Shown in pieces: positions 55,701 through 59,131 of a stretch of 64,000 nucleotides of DNA. The stretch lies in NCBI GenBank assembly GCA_022393335.1, contig JAJEKB010021111.1:1109972-1173971 (forward strand). The letters are read 5' to 3'. The position numbers and the translations under genes are program-made. This DNA comes from Macrotrachela quadricornifera. Lineage: Eukaryota > Rotifera > Eurotatoria > Philodinida > Philodinidae. The notes under the pieces were generated by a model that was given only the letters and a program-made list of their open reading frames with translations, was not told where the DNA came from and did no database searches. Numbering within the stretch: the stretch's first letter is position 1; each line of letters starts with the position of its first letter.

Positions 55701-57666
55701 ATTACCATTAGCTTTCACGCGATTCTTATCTCTTGCTCTATGAATTTCTTCACAACCTGCTATCCTTAGAGTCCTTAAATTCCTTGATATCTCTGATATT
55801 CTTCGTTTTCTTCGCATCTTTGACTTCCTTGAATTTTTTGACTTTTTTTTGGATGTCGTCGATTCCTTCAATTTCTTGGAGACGTTAAATTTCAGAAATT
55901 TCTTGGATTCTTTAGATCCTTTGGATTGCTTCAGCTGCTTGAATTCCTTGTTCAGGTCAAACAATACAGCAAGAAAACGAGCGGTTTTGGAGTTTTCTGG
56001 AATTTGATAGAAGCAATATTCCGGGAAGGAATTTGTCACCTTTTTCTGCTTTCTTTCCTATCATATCCGACCGGAGAGGGGAGGAAGTTTCAAGGAATAA
56101 ATTCAATAGCTTCCGGGGGGAATATTTCTTCCTAACGAACCTGGGATATGGTCGTTACTCATGAGACTACCAACTCTGGATCCAGTATTCCCGTACGGTG
56201 AAAACATACGAGGCGCATCCCGTCATTTCCAGCCACTGTCACTTTGTTATACTTTTTGGGATCTTTGGCTTCATTGTTCTGGTTTTAGGACATCCGGATC
56301 CATTCCCAGGTCGAATAATCGAGCACGGAAACGGCCGGTTCTGTGGTACTCTGCAGATTTCATGAAAGCAGCATTCATGTTGAACAGATCCGGCAATTGG
56401 ATTCGTTCGCTTCCGTCCGAAATCAATTCTTGCGTCGAATTCCTGTCATGTTCCGGCAGGATTTCTGCTAGAAACGGTGAGTCTTCTGAGAATTTTTTCT
56501 GGAAATTCATGGAATACGGCTTCAGGAATCATCGACCTGGGAGGCAGGTATAACAGCCTAATGCGTCTAAAATTCAGCTTATTCTCGGCTAGATAGATAA
56601 AAGTTCAGGAATGTTTCCGATTGGAATTGTGCGGGAAGCTGACGGAATTGATCGAAAAACCTATAATTTCATGCAGGTTCCTGTCGGTTCTGGCAGCGAG
56701 ATTTATAGACCTAAGTATTATCGGACTGAATCTGGCCTTTTGCGCTGCGTTTACGGCTAGATATGATATATTCTTGAACGGTTCAAAACAGGATATGATA
56801 AATTTTCTGAAGAAATCCTGCCAGGCTATCGTAGTTTTCCAAGATGATACTGGACACAGGGTTTGCAGGAAAGTTAACAGATCTGATACGGTGCTTTACA
56901 GCCCAGAATATCTATTCGATTTTCTGTATGTCTTCCGGATGGTTTCGGGTGGAAATCCCTTGGAATCGACCGAAACCAGCGGAAAATATCTGTTTCCCGC
57001 TGGTTCGAGACGGATCGAGAGGCTAGAATCATCGTCCTAGGTAACCCAGCTCGAAGATTGCAGCGTCAGGAAACAGCCCGAACTGGTCGGAAAGAGAAAG
57101 AAAAAACACAGTTTCCGACAGGAAAACACTGGAAATCGATGAAATATGGAAGCAGTATTCTGATGATCATATCCAACTGCCGGTTTTGACAGGCTCCAAT
57201 CGGTTCCAGGTGGAACCGGACAAATCCTGCCACTGAATCCGTTCATCGAAATACTGTTTCTATGAGATGTCCGGAATTGTCTACGACCGACCGTTTTCGG
57301 GTTGAATCATTCAACCCGGATCTCTCCTTATGTTACAGTTTCTTAATATCCAGCCATGTTTTTCACAGTTTAGGATTTAGGAGTCTTCAAGAATTCGCAA
57401 TTTACAAATCCGGTCAGTACTGTACAGCTCTCTAAGTTGTGTTGCCAACTCATTAATTGATCTAAGTTTTAAAACGAAAAATTTACACTGTACTTACCCA
57501 CGAGAAGAAAAACGTACAACCAAGTTGTATATTTTTGCCTTTTAAGAACAGTAGCCGGATCTTGTGGATGAACATCATCATCATCATATTCATGAGGTTC
57601 GGGTATAAAAAGATTGTAATTATAAATATGCTTATAAACCCAATACAATAGATCTTTAGGTTTCAT
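4326..57666 (-). CDS. Giant multimodular membrane protein: three tandem 2-TM units, a 7th TM, PPC-like and PAN/Apple ectodomain (20-exon model)
   Basis: Seen: twenty open exons on the minus strand, each bounded by AG acceptor and GT donor, joined with matching phase at all 19 junctions; summed length is 7,218 nt, a multiple of three, about 2,405 residues. Order: unit 1 (residues 1-448), unit 2 (449-910), unit 3 (911-1383), TM7 (1383-1414), Ser/Thr linker (1415-1441), four beta-rich modules (1442-1974), four PAN domains (1975-2274), terminal beta-rich module (2275-2405). Start: first in-frame ATG of exon 1. Each unit has a TM near both ends and shared Cys motifs. Known: PAN/Apple domains bind protein or carbohydrate. 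Inferred: plasma-membrane protein, N-terminus inside, modular array outside; adhesion or receptor role likely but unproven. Introns 3, 4 and 9 are 48-71 bp, others up to 7 kb and packed with transposons. Alternative: two to four adjacent genes sharing this exon structure. No exon carries a stop or frameshift. Confidence 0.6.
4721..6842 (-). other. Intron 19
   Basis: Contains short ATCCGATCGGAT-type palindromic words near 4935-5020, also seen inside the hAT element at 11364-12707, and a tRNA-like stretch at 6222-6285. No coding sequence recognised. Confidence 0.6.
6222..6285 (+). other. tRNA-like / SINE-like stretch
   Basis: GC-richer than its surroundings. TAGTAGTGG is A-box-like, GGGTTCAGTCCC is B-box-like with a TGGG/CCCA arm, and the ends read GGTGACC and TCACC. 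Spacing is short and no anticodon arm is convincing, so it is at most a tRNA relic or SINE head. Confidence 0.25.
6843..7067 (-). CDS. Exon 19: PAN/Apple domain 4
   Basis: 225 nt, phase 1-1, donor GTAAGA. TCDNFVMKHDWDYPGNNLG, YADCCAQCSADASCNAFSW, LCYLKSTIGIGGNLQMS and DAGYRPG. The upstream intron (392 bp) retains similarity to those flanking PAN domains 2 and 3. Confidence 0.9.
7460..7684 (-). CDS. Exon 18: PAN/Apple domain 3
   Basis: 225 nt, phase 1-1. TCDNFVMKHNYDYPGNDLG, YADCCYQCSTDARCNAFTW, LCYLKSTIGNGGNLQMS. It pairs with PAN domain 2 in exon and flanking intron sequence. Confidence 0.9.
8374..8581. mobile_element. hAT-type MITE (208 bp)
   Basis: Terminal inverted repeat CA(AC/GG)ACTCTCGAT; internal GTGGGAGGGGC repeats; flanked by a perfect 8-bp duplication TATGGAAC (8366-8373 and 8582-8589). 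An 8-bp duplication is typical of hAT. No coding capacity. Confidence 0.75.
8763..9095. mobile_element. hAT-type MITE with GCCGCC-rich ends (333 bp)
   Basis: Ends CA(A/G)AGATGTCCATCGCGG / CCGCGATG.ACATCTCTG, flanked by (T/C)GTTATAG (8755-8762, 9096-9103; 7 of 8 match). Subterminal GCC/GGC-rich repeats. Same family as the 70-bp element at 53266-53335. Confidence 0.75.
9104..9954 (-). other. 3' part of intron 17
   Basis: Includes a 111-codon plus-strand frame at 9172-9507. A stretch near 9280-9380 resembles intron sequence near 13180-13280, so it looks like duplicated intron rather than a gene. Confidence 0.5.
9955..10179 (-). CDS. Exon 17: PAN/Apple domain 2
   Basis: 225 nt, phase 1-1. TCDNSVMKHNWDYPGNDLG, YADCCAQCSANIRCNAF, LCYLKSTIGNGGNLQMS and DAGYRTG. 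Six Cys at conserved spacing. Exon and at least the following ~100 bp of intron on each side are nearly identical to PAN domain 3, so the two copies arose by recent duplication of an exon with its flanks. Confidence 0.9.
10785..12736. repeat. Foldback element interrupted by a hAT element
   Basis: The left arm (about 10785-11090) matches the reverse complement of the right arm (about 11100-11363 continuing at 12716-12736): GTCCAATTGCTTTTGAGTC at one end, its inverted counterpart at the other, with matching CTATGGAGATATTGCA inside. The original element is about 600 bp; the hAT copy at 11364-12707 sits in the right arm. Confidence 0.75.
11364..12707. mobile_element. Non-autonomous hAT-type element (1,344 bp)
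   Basis: Terminal repeats TAGAGATGTGCAGGACCAGG / CCTGGTCCCGCACATGTCTA, flanked by a perfect 8-bp duplication GTCTTGAC (11356-11363, 12708-12715). Subterminal GGGACCGAG-type repeats. The 99-codon minus frame at 12101-12400 has no recognisable domain and contains ATCCGATCGGAT-type repeats; not called a gene. Confidence 0.8.
12737..13917 (-). other. 5' part of intron 16
   Basis: AT-rich intron; about 13170-13290 resembles 9230-9370, indicating intron duplication together with the PAN exons. Nothing else recognised. Confidence 0.5.
13918..14142 (-). CDS. Exon 16: PAN/Apple domain 1
   Basis: Exactly 225 nt, phase 1-1. It has no internal Met, so simple ORF listing misses it. It encodes DCSNFIRKPNWIYYGNN, then DCCYQCSIDARCNAFTW, LCYLKSTIGNGGN and DDVGYRS. 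The six-Cys spacing matches the other three PAN exons. It is the most diverged copy: the usual TCDNFV..H opening and LQMS.DAGYR ending are changed. PAN domains mediate protein or glycan binding outside cells. Confidence 0.85.
14559..14960 (-). CDS. Exon 15: beta-rich PPC-like module E4
   Basis: 402 nt (one codon longer than E1-E3), phase 1-1. Motifs: SPQYCQICDVPTASYYYEA, IQINVAKSGYYSIQSDSN, IDTYGFIYINSFDP, NLIYSDNDNAGN, YILVVTTF, GSFIIIGIGP. It is closest to the apparent consensus. A 416-bp intron separates it from the first PAN exon. Confidence 0.85.
15790..16030 (+). repeat. ~34-bp minisatellite, left arm
   Basis: About seven degenerate units of the type TACTATAGGGGTACCCTTAGGTCCTCAAG. The inverted counterpart is at about 17765-17905. 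Confidence 0.7.
17765..17905 (-). repeat. ~34-bp minisatellite, right arm
   Basis: Four degenerate units in inverted orientation relative to 15790-16030 (GACCCAAGGATACCCC-type). Confidence 0.65.
18368..21604 (-). other. Middle of intron 14
   Basis: Very AT-rich. The stretch about 20340-20640 is GC-richer, with GGAGGCAGGAGAACTAG at one side and a loosely inverted CCCCCCACCTCCTAGTTC at the other, possibly another MITE; not supported by a clear target duplication. Confidence 0.4.
21605..22098 (+). mobile_element. Helentron-like non-autonomous element (494 bp)
   Basis: The 5' subterminal repeat CTCTTTCTCATAGAGAAGAGC is matched in inverted form by CTACGAAAAAGAGAAGAGCG near the 3' end; the 3' end is GAGCGAGTC...GCGTTACTTG. 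It sits between T and T with no longer duplication. Asymmetric subterminal inverted repeats plus T|T insertion fit Helentron/HINE architecture (established for that group; family assignment inferred). It lies in intron 14, ending 36 bp before the donor of exon 14. Confidence 0.65.
22135..22533 (-). CDS. Exon 14: beta-rich PPC-like module E3
   Basis: 399 nt, phase 1-1. Motifs: NPKCCLSSVCSQPDHYYEA, FQIDVSKTGYYTIG, ANMGVYILLCNNSFNP, YLLITIAL, GPFTIITIGSGPVNF. Three cysteines replace the usual two in the first part. Only 36 bp separate its donor from the 3' end of a Helentron-like element; unspliced, the frame runs into that element and stops at 21950, so a predictor could wrongly add a transposon tail. 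Confidence 0.85.
22648..23236. mobile_element. Tc1/mariner-type MITE (589 bp)
   Basis: Flanked by TA on both sides; long inverted arms beginning CTTAG(A/G)GTATA.CAAAAGTTCTGATCA, containing CCCTATCGGAT and AATATACCATTTT words in both arms. No transposase. Confidence 0.75.
23511..23909 (-). CDS. Exon 13: beta-rich PPC-like module E2
   Basis: 399 nt, phase 1-1, acceptor TGATTAG, donor GTAAGA. Motifs: SPKYCQLNVCSTPNYYYEA, IQINVSITGIYLFG, VDIYRFSY (diverged from DTYGYIY), YTLVITTL, GSFSIIVDGPQ. It retains the two early Cys. It is the most diverged of the set in the D.YG region, where the Gly is replaced. Confidence 0.85.
24001..24090. repeat. Short palindromic GTAAACG repeat
   Basis: Two inverted copies of CGTAAACG(A/G)TCGT(T/C)TACG within ends CCAGGTCG...CGATCTGG. 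A 90-bp, GC-richer island that could be a tiny MITE; no target duplication seen. Confidence 0.45.
24202..24331. mobile_element. Merlin-related MITE (130 bp)
   Basis: Ends GGTACTTGTTTGTTATCGTCCC / GGGGCGATAACAAACAAACACC resemble the terminal repeat of the Merlin element at 31842-33903. An inner palindrome is centred on CAGCTGCAG. No convincing 8-bp duplication. Confidence 0.55.
24332..25537 (-). other. Part of intron 12
   Basis: AT-rich with a pyrimidine tract (CCCCTCC repeats) at about 25168-25188. The minus-strand frame at 24775-25017 has no domain pattern and no splice continuity with the gene. Confidence 0.4.
25908..26890 (+). pseudogene. Decayed mariner transposase (DD34D)
   Basis: Pieces in order: FYIKVCTALNISARIIYNEL (N-terminal HTH region), RPIIETTYKNTEQVRGLI, ITIQAMKVQTGLSHGTIHRI, GDDKWFYHKHM (first catalytic Asp), LHYDNGRPHV (second), SHSPDWALGDYWLF (third, 34 residues after the second), and EYRNTFDK..IQRMRLC..YFEHLMK. 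Breaks: a frameshift near 26063-26100, in-frame stops after TDS and after TFDK, and a deletion in the middle. Cut-and-paste transposase by family; inactive here. Confidence 0.85.
27250..27555 (+). repeat. A/T-run tandem array
   Basis: Irregular units of TTGCCAAAAATTTTTTTTTTCTAA type, period about 20-40 bp. Low complexity, no frame. Confidence 0.7.
27775..28525 (+). repeat. Four tandem units of about 170-190 bp, alternately inverted cores
   Basis: Each unit has GATTTCAGC(C/A)A.., TGAAACATGG.(T)TGTTCGGGCCAT.., an arm GATAACCCCTAAATGGCCC, and AGTCGAAGTCTAATATTGG. Cores in units 1 and 3 run opposite to those in 2 and 4. The last unit is closed by the inverted TGCTGAAATCTGATTGGCTG. Confidence 0.75.
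28655..28925 (+). repeat. 34-bp minisatellite, about eight units
   Basis: Consensus roughly CTATACTATGAGGGTACCCATAGACCCTCAAGGG, with the palindrome GGTACC in most units. Copies differ by several bases each. Confidence 0.85.
29598..29875 (+). pseudogene. Protein-like fragment of unknown origin
   Basis: An open stretch immediately right of the mariner: SEDECIDAENACTSSKKENYD, VEKFIHRQTVARILTKKNDL, LSSDRLIRVEQTNKQYIKDL, then a stop. It is polar and lysine-rich, unlike the usual chance frames here. There is no partner sequence left of the mariner, no start context and no recognised family. Could be a gene relic or chance. Confidence 0.25.
29876..30957 (-). other. Part of intron 12, nothing recognised
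   Basis: AT-rich; the hydrophobic plus frame at 29881-30090 is poor in composition and treated as chance. Confidence 0.4.
30958..31356 (-). CDS. Exon 12: beta-rich PPC-like module E1
   Basis: A 399-nt phase 1-1 exon (133 residues). Pattern: P.YC....C, KYAAIQINVSKTGYY, DGNIDTYGSIY, NSFEPF, NLLYSDD, YVLVVTTY, GVFSIIAIGP. Alternating hydrophobic strands and the D.YG.I(Y) plus YVLVVTT pattern resemble bacterial pre-peptidase C-terminal (PPC) jelly-roll domains; this is an inference from pattern, not a search. It has the same exon length and phase as modules E2 and E3. Confidence 0.85.
31977..32685. mobile_element. Mariner-type MITE nested in Merlin
   Basis: TA on both sides; ends CAGGGTGTCCTAAAAGTCAT / ATGACTTTTGGGACACCCAG. 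The interior is two related halves joined near 32335, the first closing with GGGCCACCCTG, so it looks like two head-to-tail MITE copies. Short minus frames at 32456-32768 are by-products. Confidence 0.75.
32922..33804 (+). pseudogene. Decayed Merlin / ISXO2-like transposase
   Basis: Start ATG at 32922. Order: LLRLAEQIRDEPSSVEFLQQ, a degraded zinc-binding region (CKNGHK), TTVEIDESLFSRRKK (first catalytic Asp), FMETVPDRSAATLLPII, IMRDEWRSYRRL (second Asp), YNFVDPQSEAYT then NIERAW (Glu), CEHMWCTRLNERDTF and DIPAFWLPENEY. Breaks: a frameshift near 33390-33430 and an in-frame TAA between YT and NIER. Length fits a full-length family member. Confidence 0.8.
34737..35345 (-). other. Part of intron 11, nothing recognised
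   Basis: AT-rich; no repeat or open frame supported. Confidence 0.4.
35346..35426 (-). CDS. Exon 11: Ser/Thr-rich extracellular linker
   Basis: An 81-nt phase 1-1 exon with acceptor TTTCTTAG and the less common donor GTTAGT. It encodes FATSTNISMDMNVITNTTM and AISTTIT, rich in Thr/Ser/Asn with NIS and NTT sequons: a probable O/N-glycosylated stalk between TM7 and the first module. It is short, so exon status rests on phase match and position. Confidence 0.55.
35750..36880 (+). repeat. Degenerate minisatellite with a hAT-type end and a Helentron-like 3' end
   Basis: Inverted 34-bp-type units (GACCTATGGATACC) run to about 36060. A TTTACTTT-rich hAT-type terminus (CACTTTACTTTTACTTTAC inverted) ends at 36209; more degenerate units follow; the Helentron-like 3' signature TTGAGCGAGTC...TTACTTG ends at 36880 before T. 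No matching 5' end found, so a composite relic in intron 10. Confidence 0.55.
36926..37020 (-). CDS. Exon 10: seventh transmembrane segment
   Basis: A 95-nt exon, acceptor phase 2 after a 71-bp intron, donor GTAAGC phase 1. It encodes VRCSF then TILVTCLLMMFGIMILII and FSIGYIRR, a single hydrophobic helix. After six TM segments the chain should be cytoplasmic, so this helix would carry the following Ser/Thr linker and modules outside. In a two-gene model this would be the signal anchor of the PAN protein, but no ATG precedes it inside the exon. Confidence 0.65.
37092..38140 (-). CDS. Exon 9: ectodomain, second TM and cytoplasmic tail of unit 3
   Basis: 349 codons plus 2 nt, the largest exon. 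It begins VCSSLFVSEEW, completing the motif split by intron 8, and has LQGLCKLSYESVNNSM, CSCGLYSNC, GCTPSESFLLSTLECFYD..C, YFKQCSPLVCSY, TM6 around GLQGGLTIVLKWISP, and an Asn/Ser-rich basic tail. The donor GTATGT is phase 2. If the exon is not spliced, the frame adds ten residues and stops at 37067, which would end a stand-alone protein here. Confidence 0.85.
38141..39130 (-). other. Part of intron 8
   Basis: AT-rich; a C homopolymer (10-11 C) near 38951 and a small CCGCCCGGC patch near 38600. No coding sequence recognised. Confidence 0.4.
39131..39360. repeat. Foldback repeat (~230 bp)
   Basis: Arms GCTTTCAATCAGAATAAGCA and TGCTTATTCTGATTGAAAC, with matching TTTATTCGAATTCATC in both arms. 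No coding capacity, no clear target duplication. Confidence 0.7.
40136..40275. repeat. GC-rich GGCCGGGC repeat, possibly a hAT end
   Basis: Starts CAGTGCCGGGGCAGGCCGGG and repeats GGCCGGGCGGAC and GGGCCGGG words, sharply different from the AT-rich surroundings. It resembles subterminal repeats of hAT elements; a matching opposite end was not found. Confidence 0.45.
40370..40731 (-). mobile_element. Helentron-like element, 3' truncated
   Basis: Same family as 21605-22098 in the opposite orientation: the 5' end CTCTTTCTCGTAGAGAAGAG is at 40731, and the 3' end is lost after GAGCTGAGCGA. It sits in intron 8, 54 bp beyond the donor of exon 8. It supplies the tail of the plus-strand frame 40244-40486. 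Confidence 0.6.
40786..41153 (-). CDS. Exon 8: linker between units 2 and 3, TM5 and proximal ectodomain of unit 3
   Basis: The split codon G|AA gives Glu, as at the exon 4/5 junction. A strongly basic cytoplasmic stretch (WFDRLKKAIRKLFK, then NLNMFPARHFPTNFDR) is followed by TM5 LLFIILLIIGLSISAVYTVV and by LKCPCSLISTTYAQF. It ends at LTFHE with a phase 0 donor, so the CSS motif lies on exon 9. The internal Met in NLNMFPAR could be an alternative start if unit 3 were a separate gene. Confidence 0.8.
41341..41983 (-). CDS. Exon 7: distal ectodomain and second TM of unit 2
   Basis: Phase 0 acceptor, phase 1 donor. It begins LKFVLSGPHRK, has CICATNPHC and SCSILDSLMFSTLQCYYSDSNC (unit 1 equivalent: GCTP.E.LLQSTLDC.YD.EC), then SFYESCAPTYCTYS and the TM SMIGGLTISLRLIIP. 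The tail is His/Gln-rich. The conserved glycine of GC.P is replaced (SC.I), a divergence from units 1 and 3. The preceding 5-kb intron holds the piggyBac element. Confidence 0.85.
41984..43149 (-). other. 3' part of intron 6, nothing recognised
   Basis: AT-rich, no repeat or frame supported. Confidence 0.4.
43289..45928 (+). mobile_element. piggyBac-type element
   Basis: Terminal repeats AGTGT(TG/CC)TGG.GTC.GC. / inverted at the right end; a third inverted copy GTGGACCCCAGGACACT lies at about 43460-43478, forming a short ~190-bp inverted pair with the left end. Flanks TTAG and TTGA are imperfect TTAA. It encodes the transposase relic at 43763-45506. Confidence 0.6.
43763..45506 (+). pseudogene. 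Decayed piggyBac transposase
   Basis: Acidic N-terminus (DSDSYNDSDFVPAESDDDEQ), then LDAFKLFLTNEILDKVV, MSLQRFRQILQLLRFDE, NLTVDEQLVVFRGRC (first catalytic Asp), KPAKYGLKFWLLCDVDSRY, ITFDRYFTDIKLS (second), YGVDIIDQCIGTYSVQRISR (third), and a C-terminal Cys-rich motif CYLC..CDNCGQNVC..CRTC. Breaks: TAG at 43964, TGA replacing Trp in LY(W)ATMS at 44324, a frameshift near 44930-44955 and TAA at 45414 before the last Cys pairs. Family length is otherwise kept. Confidence 0.88.
47000..47604 (-). CDS. Exon 6: rest of TM3 and proximal/middle ectodomain of unit 2
   Basis: Acceptor TTGATTAG, phase 1; donor GTATGC, phase 0. It completes TM3 (SFIVLILFNSL) and then gives NTLRCPCSAVTIPYYKL and HQICSSPFVDDRW, homologous to exon 2. 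FQLLSEFCQLANTTI matches exon 3. Unit 2 lacks the intron that separates exons 2 and 3 in unit 1. The upstream intron (about 4.2 kb) contains a Helentron-like element. Confidence 0.85.
48136..49396 (+). mobile_element. Helentron-like element (1,261 bp), possibly with a nested relative
   Basis: 5' CCCTAGACTGAAAGGATAGG, mirrored by CCTTCAGTCTACGG before the 3' end GAACGCTACTTG; preceded by TTATT and followed by T. A second 5' end (CCCTAGACTCAAACTATAGG, 48338) and a second 3' end (GAGCGCTACTTG, 49258) suggest one copy inside another. The internal 5' phrase CACCAGTGTCTGTCTGTGCG is shared with other members. Just left is a run of about 13 G at 48092-48105. Confidence 0.6.
49397..51813 (-). other. 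5' part of intron 5
   Basis: AT-rich; about 50950-51175 has three related TTCC(C/G)..GCTTTCG..TTTTT units in a GC-richer patch. No coding sequence recognised. Confidence 0.4.
51814..51951 (-). CDS. Exon 5: cytoplasmic linker between units 1 and 2, first half of TM3
   Basis: 46 residues. The split codon G|AA restores Glu, followed by MIKIYVQNFTQW, a basic NLFKKADKRTEESIKQQK stretch and hydrophobic TRVYLILLSG. The donor GTATGC is phase 1. Without splicing the frame stops at 51770. The ATG at 51949-51947 could instead start an independent gene; this is the main ambiguity of the fused model at this junction. Confidence 0.7.
52015..52321 (-). CDS. Exon 4: distal ectodomain and second TM of unit 1
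   Basis: Separated from exon 3 by a 48-bp intron. It encodes INKWSTELNYSKYFDKC.P.FCTYT, then a hydrophobic segment containing SLYGGLTIIFRLI, then a basic cytoplasmic tail. The ending YF..C.P..C.Y + GGLTI..R.I is the C-terminal signature of all three units. The donor is phase 1, so the frame continues into exon 5 across a 63-bp intron instead of stopping. Confidence 0.85.
52370..52945 (-). CDS. Exon 3: main ectodomain of unit 1
   Basis: 192 codons, phase 0 at both ends. It opens with FKLLSSLCTISKDTI, matching FQLLSEFCQLANTTI of unit 2, and ends with GGCTPLEGLLQSTLDCLYD.EC, a motif repeated in unit 3 as GCTPSESFLLSTLECFYD..C. Several N-glycosylation sequons (NSS, NVT) agree with an extracellular position. 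The function of this ectodomain is not recognised. Confidence 0.85.
53266..53335. mobile_element. 70-bp hAT-type MITE
   Basis: Ends CAGAGATGTCTATCGCGG / CCGCAATGGACATCTCTG, flanked by CAACTAAC and CAACTAAT (7 of 8 match). It is almost nothing but its terminal repeats and a CCACCACC spacer. Same family as 8763-9095. In intron 2. Confidence 0.75.
53819..54111 (-). CDS. Exon 2: rest of TM1 and proximal ectodomain of unit 1
   Basis: Acceptor TTTTTAG at 54112, phase 1; donor GTAAGT, phase 0. It completes TM1 (CFYILFYINLL) and encodes the signature L.CPCT...SY..F followed by HPICSSIFVSDQW. The same two motifs appear in unit 2 (exon 6) and unit 3 (exons 8-9). An in-frame Met at 54140 lies upstream of the acceptor, but using it would drop exon 1 and lose the shared cytoplasmic pattern, so the spliced model is preferred. 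Confidence 0.8.
54112..55180 (-). other. 3' part of intron 1, nothing recognised
   Basis: AT-rich; no repeat or frame supported. Confidence 0.4.
55190..55965. repeat. AAGAAGTCAAGGAA-type repeats in inverted pair
   Basis: Purine-rich repeats (55190-55275) face their pyrimidine-rich inverse (about 55735-55965). The minus frame 55599-56039 across the second block is a Lys/Ser-rich string typical of repeat translation, not a recognised protein. Confidence 0.5.
55970..57300. other. GC-richer segment inside intron 1, unidentified
   Basis: About 1.3 kb with clearly higher G+C and TTCCGG/CCGGAA words; frames at 56161-56553 and 56621-57040 are the longest but match no family I recognise. A GAATCATCG(A/T)CCT phrase recurs about 500 bp apart (56525, 57027). 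Could be an old transposon, a degraded repeat or foreign DNA. Confidence 0.4.
57498..57666 (-). CDS. Exon 1: start, acidic cytoplasmic N-terminus, first half of TM1 (unit 1)
   Basis: The open frame extends upstream of 57666 without an ATG; the first ATG, in the context CACG-ATG-AAA, is taken as start. It encodes about 56 residues: MKPKDLLYWVYKH, an acidic EYDDDD stretch, basic LKRQK, then hydrophobic TTWLYVFLLV. The donor GTAAGT follows one base into a codon (phase 1), splitting TM1 with exon 2. The NLF.. and basic pre-TM pattern recurs at the same place in units 2 and 3, which supports this as a real unit start. A non-coding 5' exon further upstream cannot be excluded. Confidence 0.7.
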
Positions 57667-58018
57667 CGTGAGAGATGAGTGGATTGGACCAATCAATTCT
57701 TTCAAAGAATAAAGTATTTATTACTTGTAAATTCTCAAAACAATTTGATTAGTTTTTTTCTAGAGATAAAGTTTTGATTAAAGACAAAGGTAGCGAATTT
57801 AGAGTAAAATGGATAAACTATTCAGAGAAAAGAATCTTCCAGAAATTTTCGAGAATTATTAAAAGTTGCAAGCCGAAAAAATTATATTTGAATTAGTTAA
57901 ACTGAATTTTTAACGAGCAACTTGAATACGATTACTGATCGAAGTAATTCTGAAAAAAGAAAAACAATAATTTAGAAAAGTTTATAATAGGGATGGCACT
58001 TTACCTTTACTTTACTAT

Positions 58019-59131
58019 CCCTTGACTGTAGTCAGGGTCTCAATCGCGAAATTGACGGTGTGTTTGTCCATACCTCGGATTGGTCAATTTTTTCGACCAA
58101 TCAGAATGCATCTTTGTTAGGGCTCACACATGCTCACGTAACCTACTATGGGCAGGTCCTCAAGTACTATGTATCGGTGGAACCCTTGAGTTCACAACTA
58201 CTATCTATTGGGGGCACCCTTGGGTCCTTAAGTATTATATATTGGGGGTACGCGTAGGTCCTCAAGTGCGATGTATCGCTGGTACCCTTGGGTCCTCAAG
58301 TACTATACTATGGGGCTACCCATAGGTTTTCAACTGCTATACTATGGACGTAAGCATGGGTCCAAATCCTACTCTATAAAGGAACTCATGGGTCCTAAAG
58401 TACTATAGTACAAGTTTATCTATAGTTCCTCTAGCCTTATACAATGGGTATACCCAAAGCTCCCAAAGCTCTATACTCTGAAGGTACCTGTAGCTCCTCA
58501 AATTCTATGCTATGAAGGTATCCGTAGTTTCTGAACTTCTATACCATGAGGGTACGTTTAGGTCTTGAAGTCCTATACTATTAAGGCACCCCTAGGTGCT
58601 GTCGTTTGCCTTAAATACCAGAATGTTGTTCCAATATAATAGTGGAGGAAGAGGAGGTTGAGCAGATCATTATAGAAATGGCGCGATGGGCTCTCAATAT
58701 TGCCACTATTCATACGGGTGAAACATGGGGTTGTTCGGGTAGATTAGAGGTTGTCATGGATATTTGCATGACTGTAGTCAGGGTATGCATCTCGAAATTG
58801 ACAGTGTTTTTGTCCGAACCTCGGATTGGTCAATTTTTTCGACCAATCAGAATGCATTATTACTAGGACTCACACATTCTCACGTGATCTACCACGGGCA
58901 GGTCCTCAAGCACTATATATTTGGGCTGCCCTTGGGTCCTGAACTATTATATATTGAGGGTTCCCATAGGTTCTCAACTACTATGTAACGATGGCACTAG
59001 TTATTATCGAGAGCTAAGCCGTTAGCTTCAGTCATAATCTTAATCTCTAATAGGAATGTACTTGTCAGCAGTGTATTAGTCCGAAGCTATAGTCAAGGAA
59101 CCTAGTGGATCGTCTCGATCCACGCTACTTG
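58019..59131 (+). mobile_element. Helentron-like element inside the hAT foldback
   Basis: 5' CCCTTGACTGTAGTCAGGGT, mirrored by CTATAGTCAAGGA before a 3' hairpin GGATCGTCTCGATCC and the end CGCTACTTG; T on both sides. 5' phrase GAAATTGACGGTGTGTTTGTCC. A second 5'-like copy at about 58767 suggests internal duplication. Confidence 0.65.
58140..58620 (+). repeat. 34-bp minisatellite, about 14 units
   Basis: Units of GGTCCTCAAGTACTATACTATGGGGGTACCCTTG type, related to 28655-28925 and 15790-16030. Further single units lie at 58895-58990, 59195-59240 and 59780-59870. Confidence 0.8.

Noticed and set aside
55599..56039. 146-codon Lys/Ser-rich minus ORF
   Set aside because: Translation of a simple AAG/TCA-type repeat with an inverted partner at 55190; no splice link to the gene.
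37092..57666. Firm annotation as DEG/ENaC or P2X channels
   Set aside because: Only topology and a loose C.P..C.Y/GG resemblance are visible; diagnostic motifs of those families were not identified.
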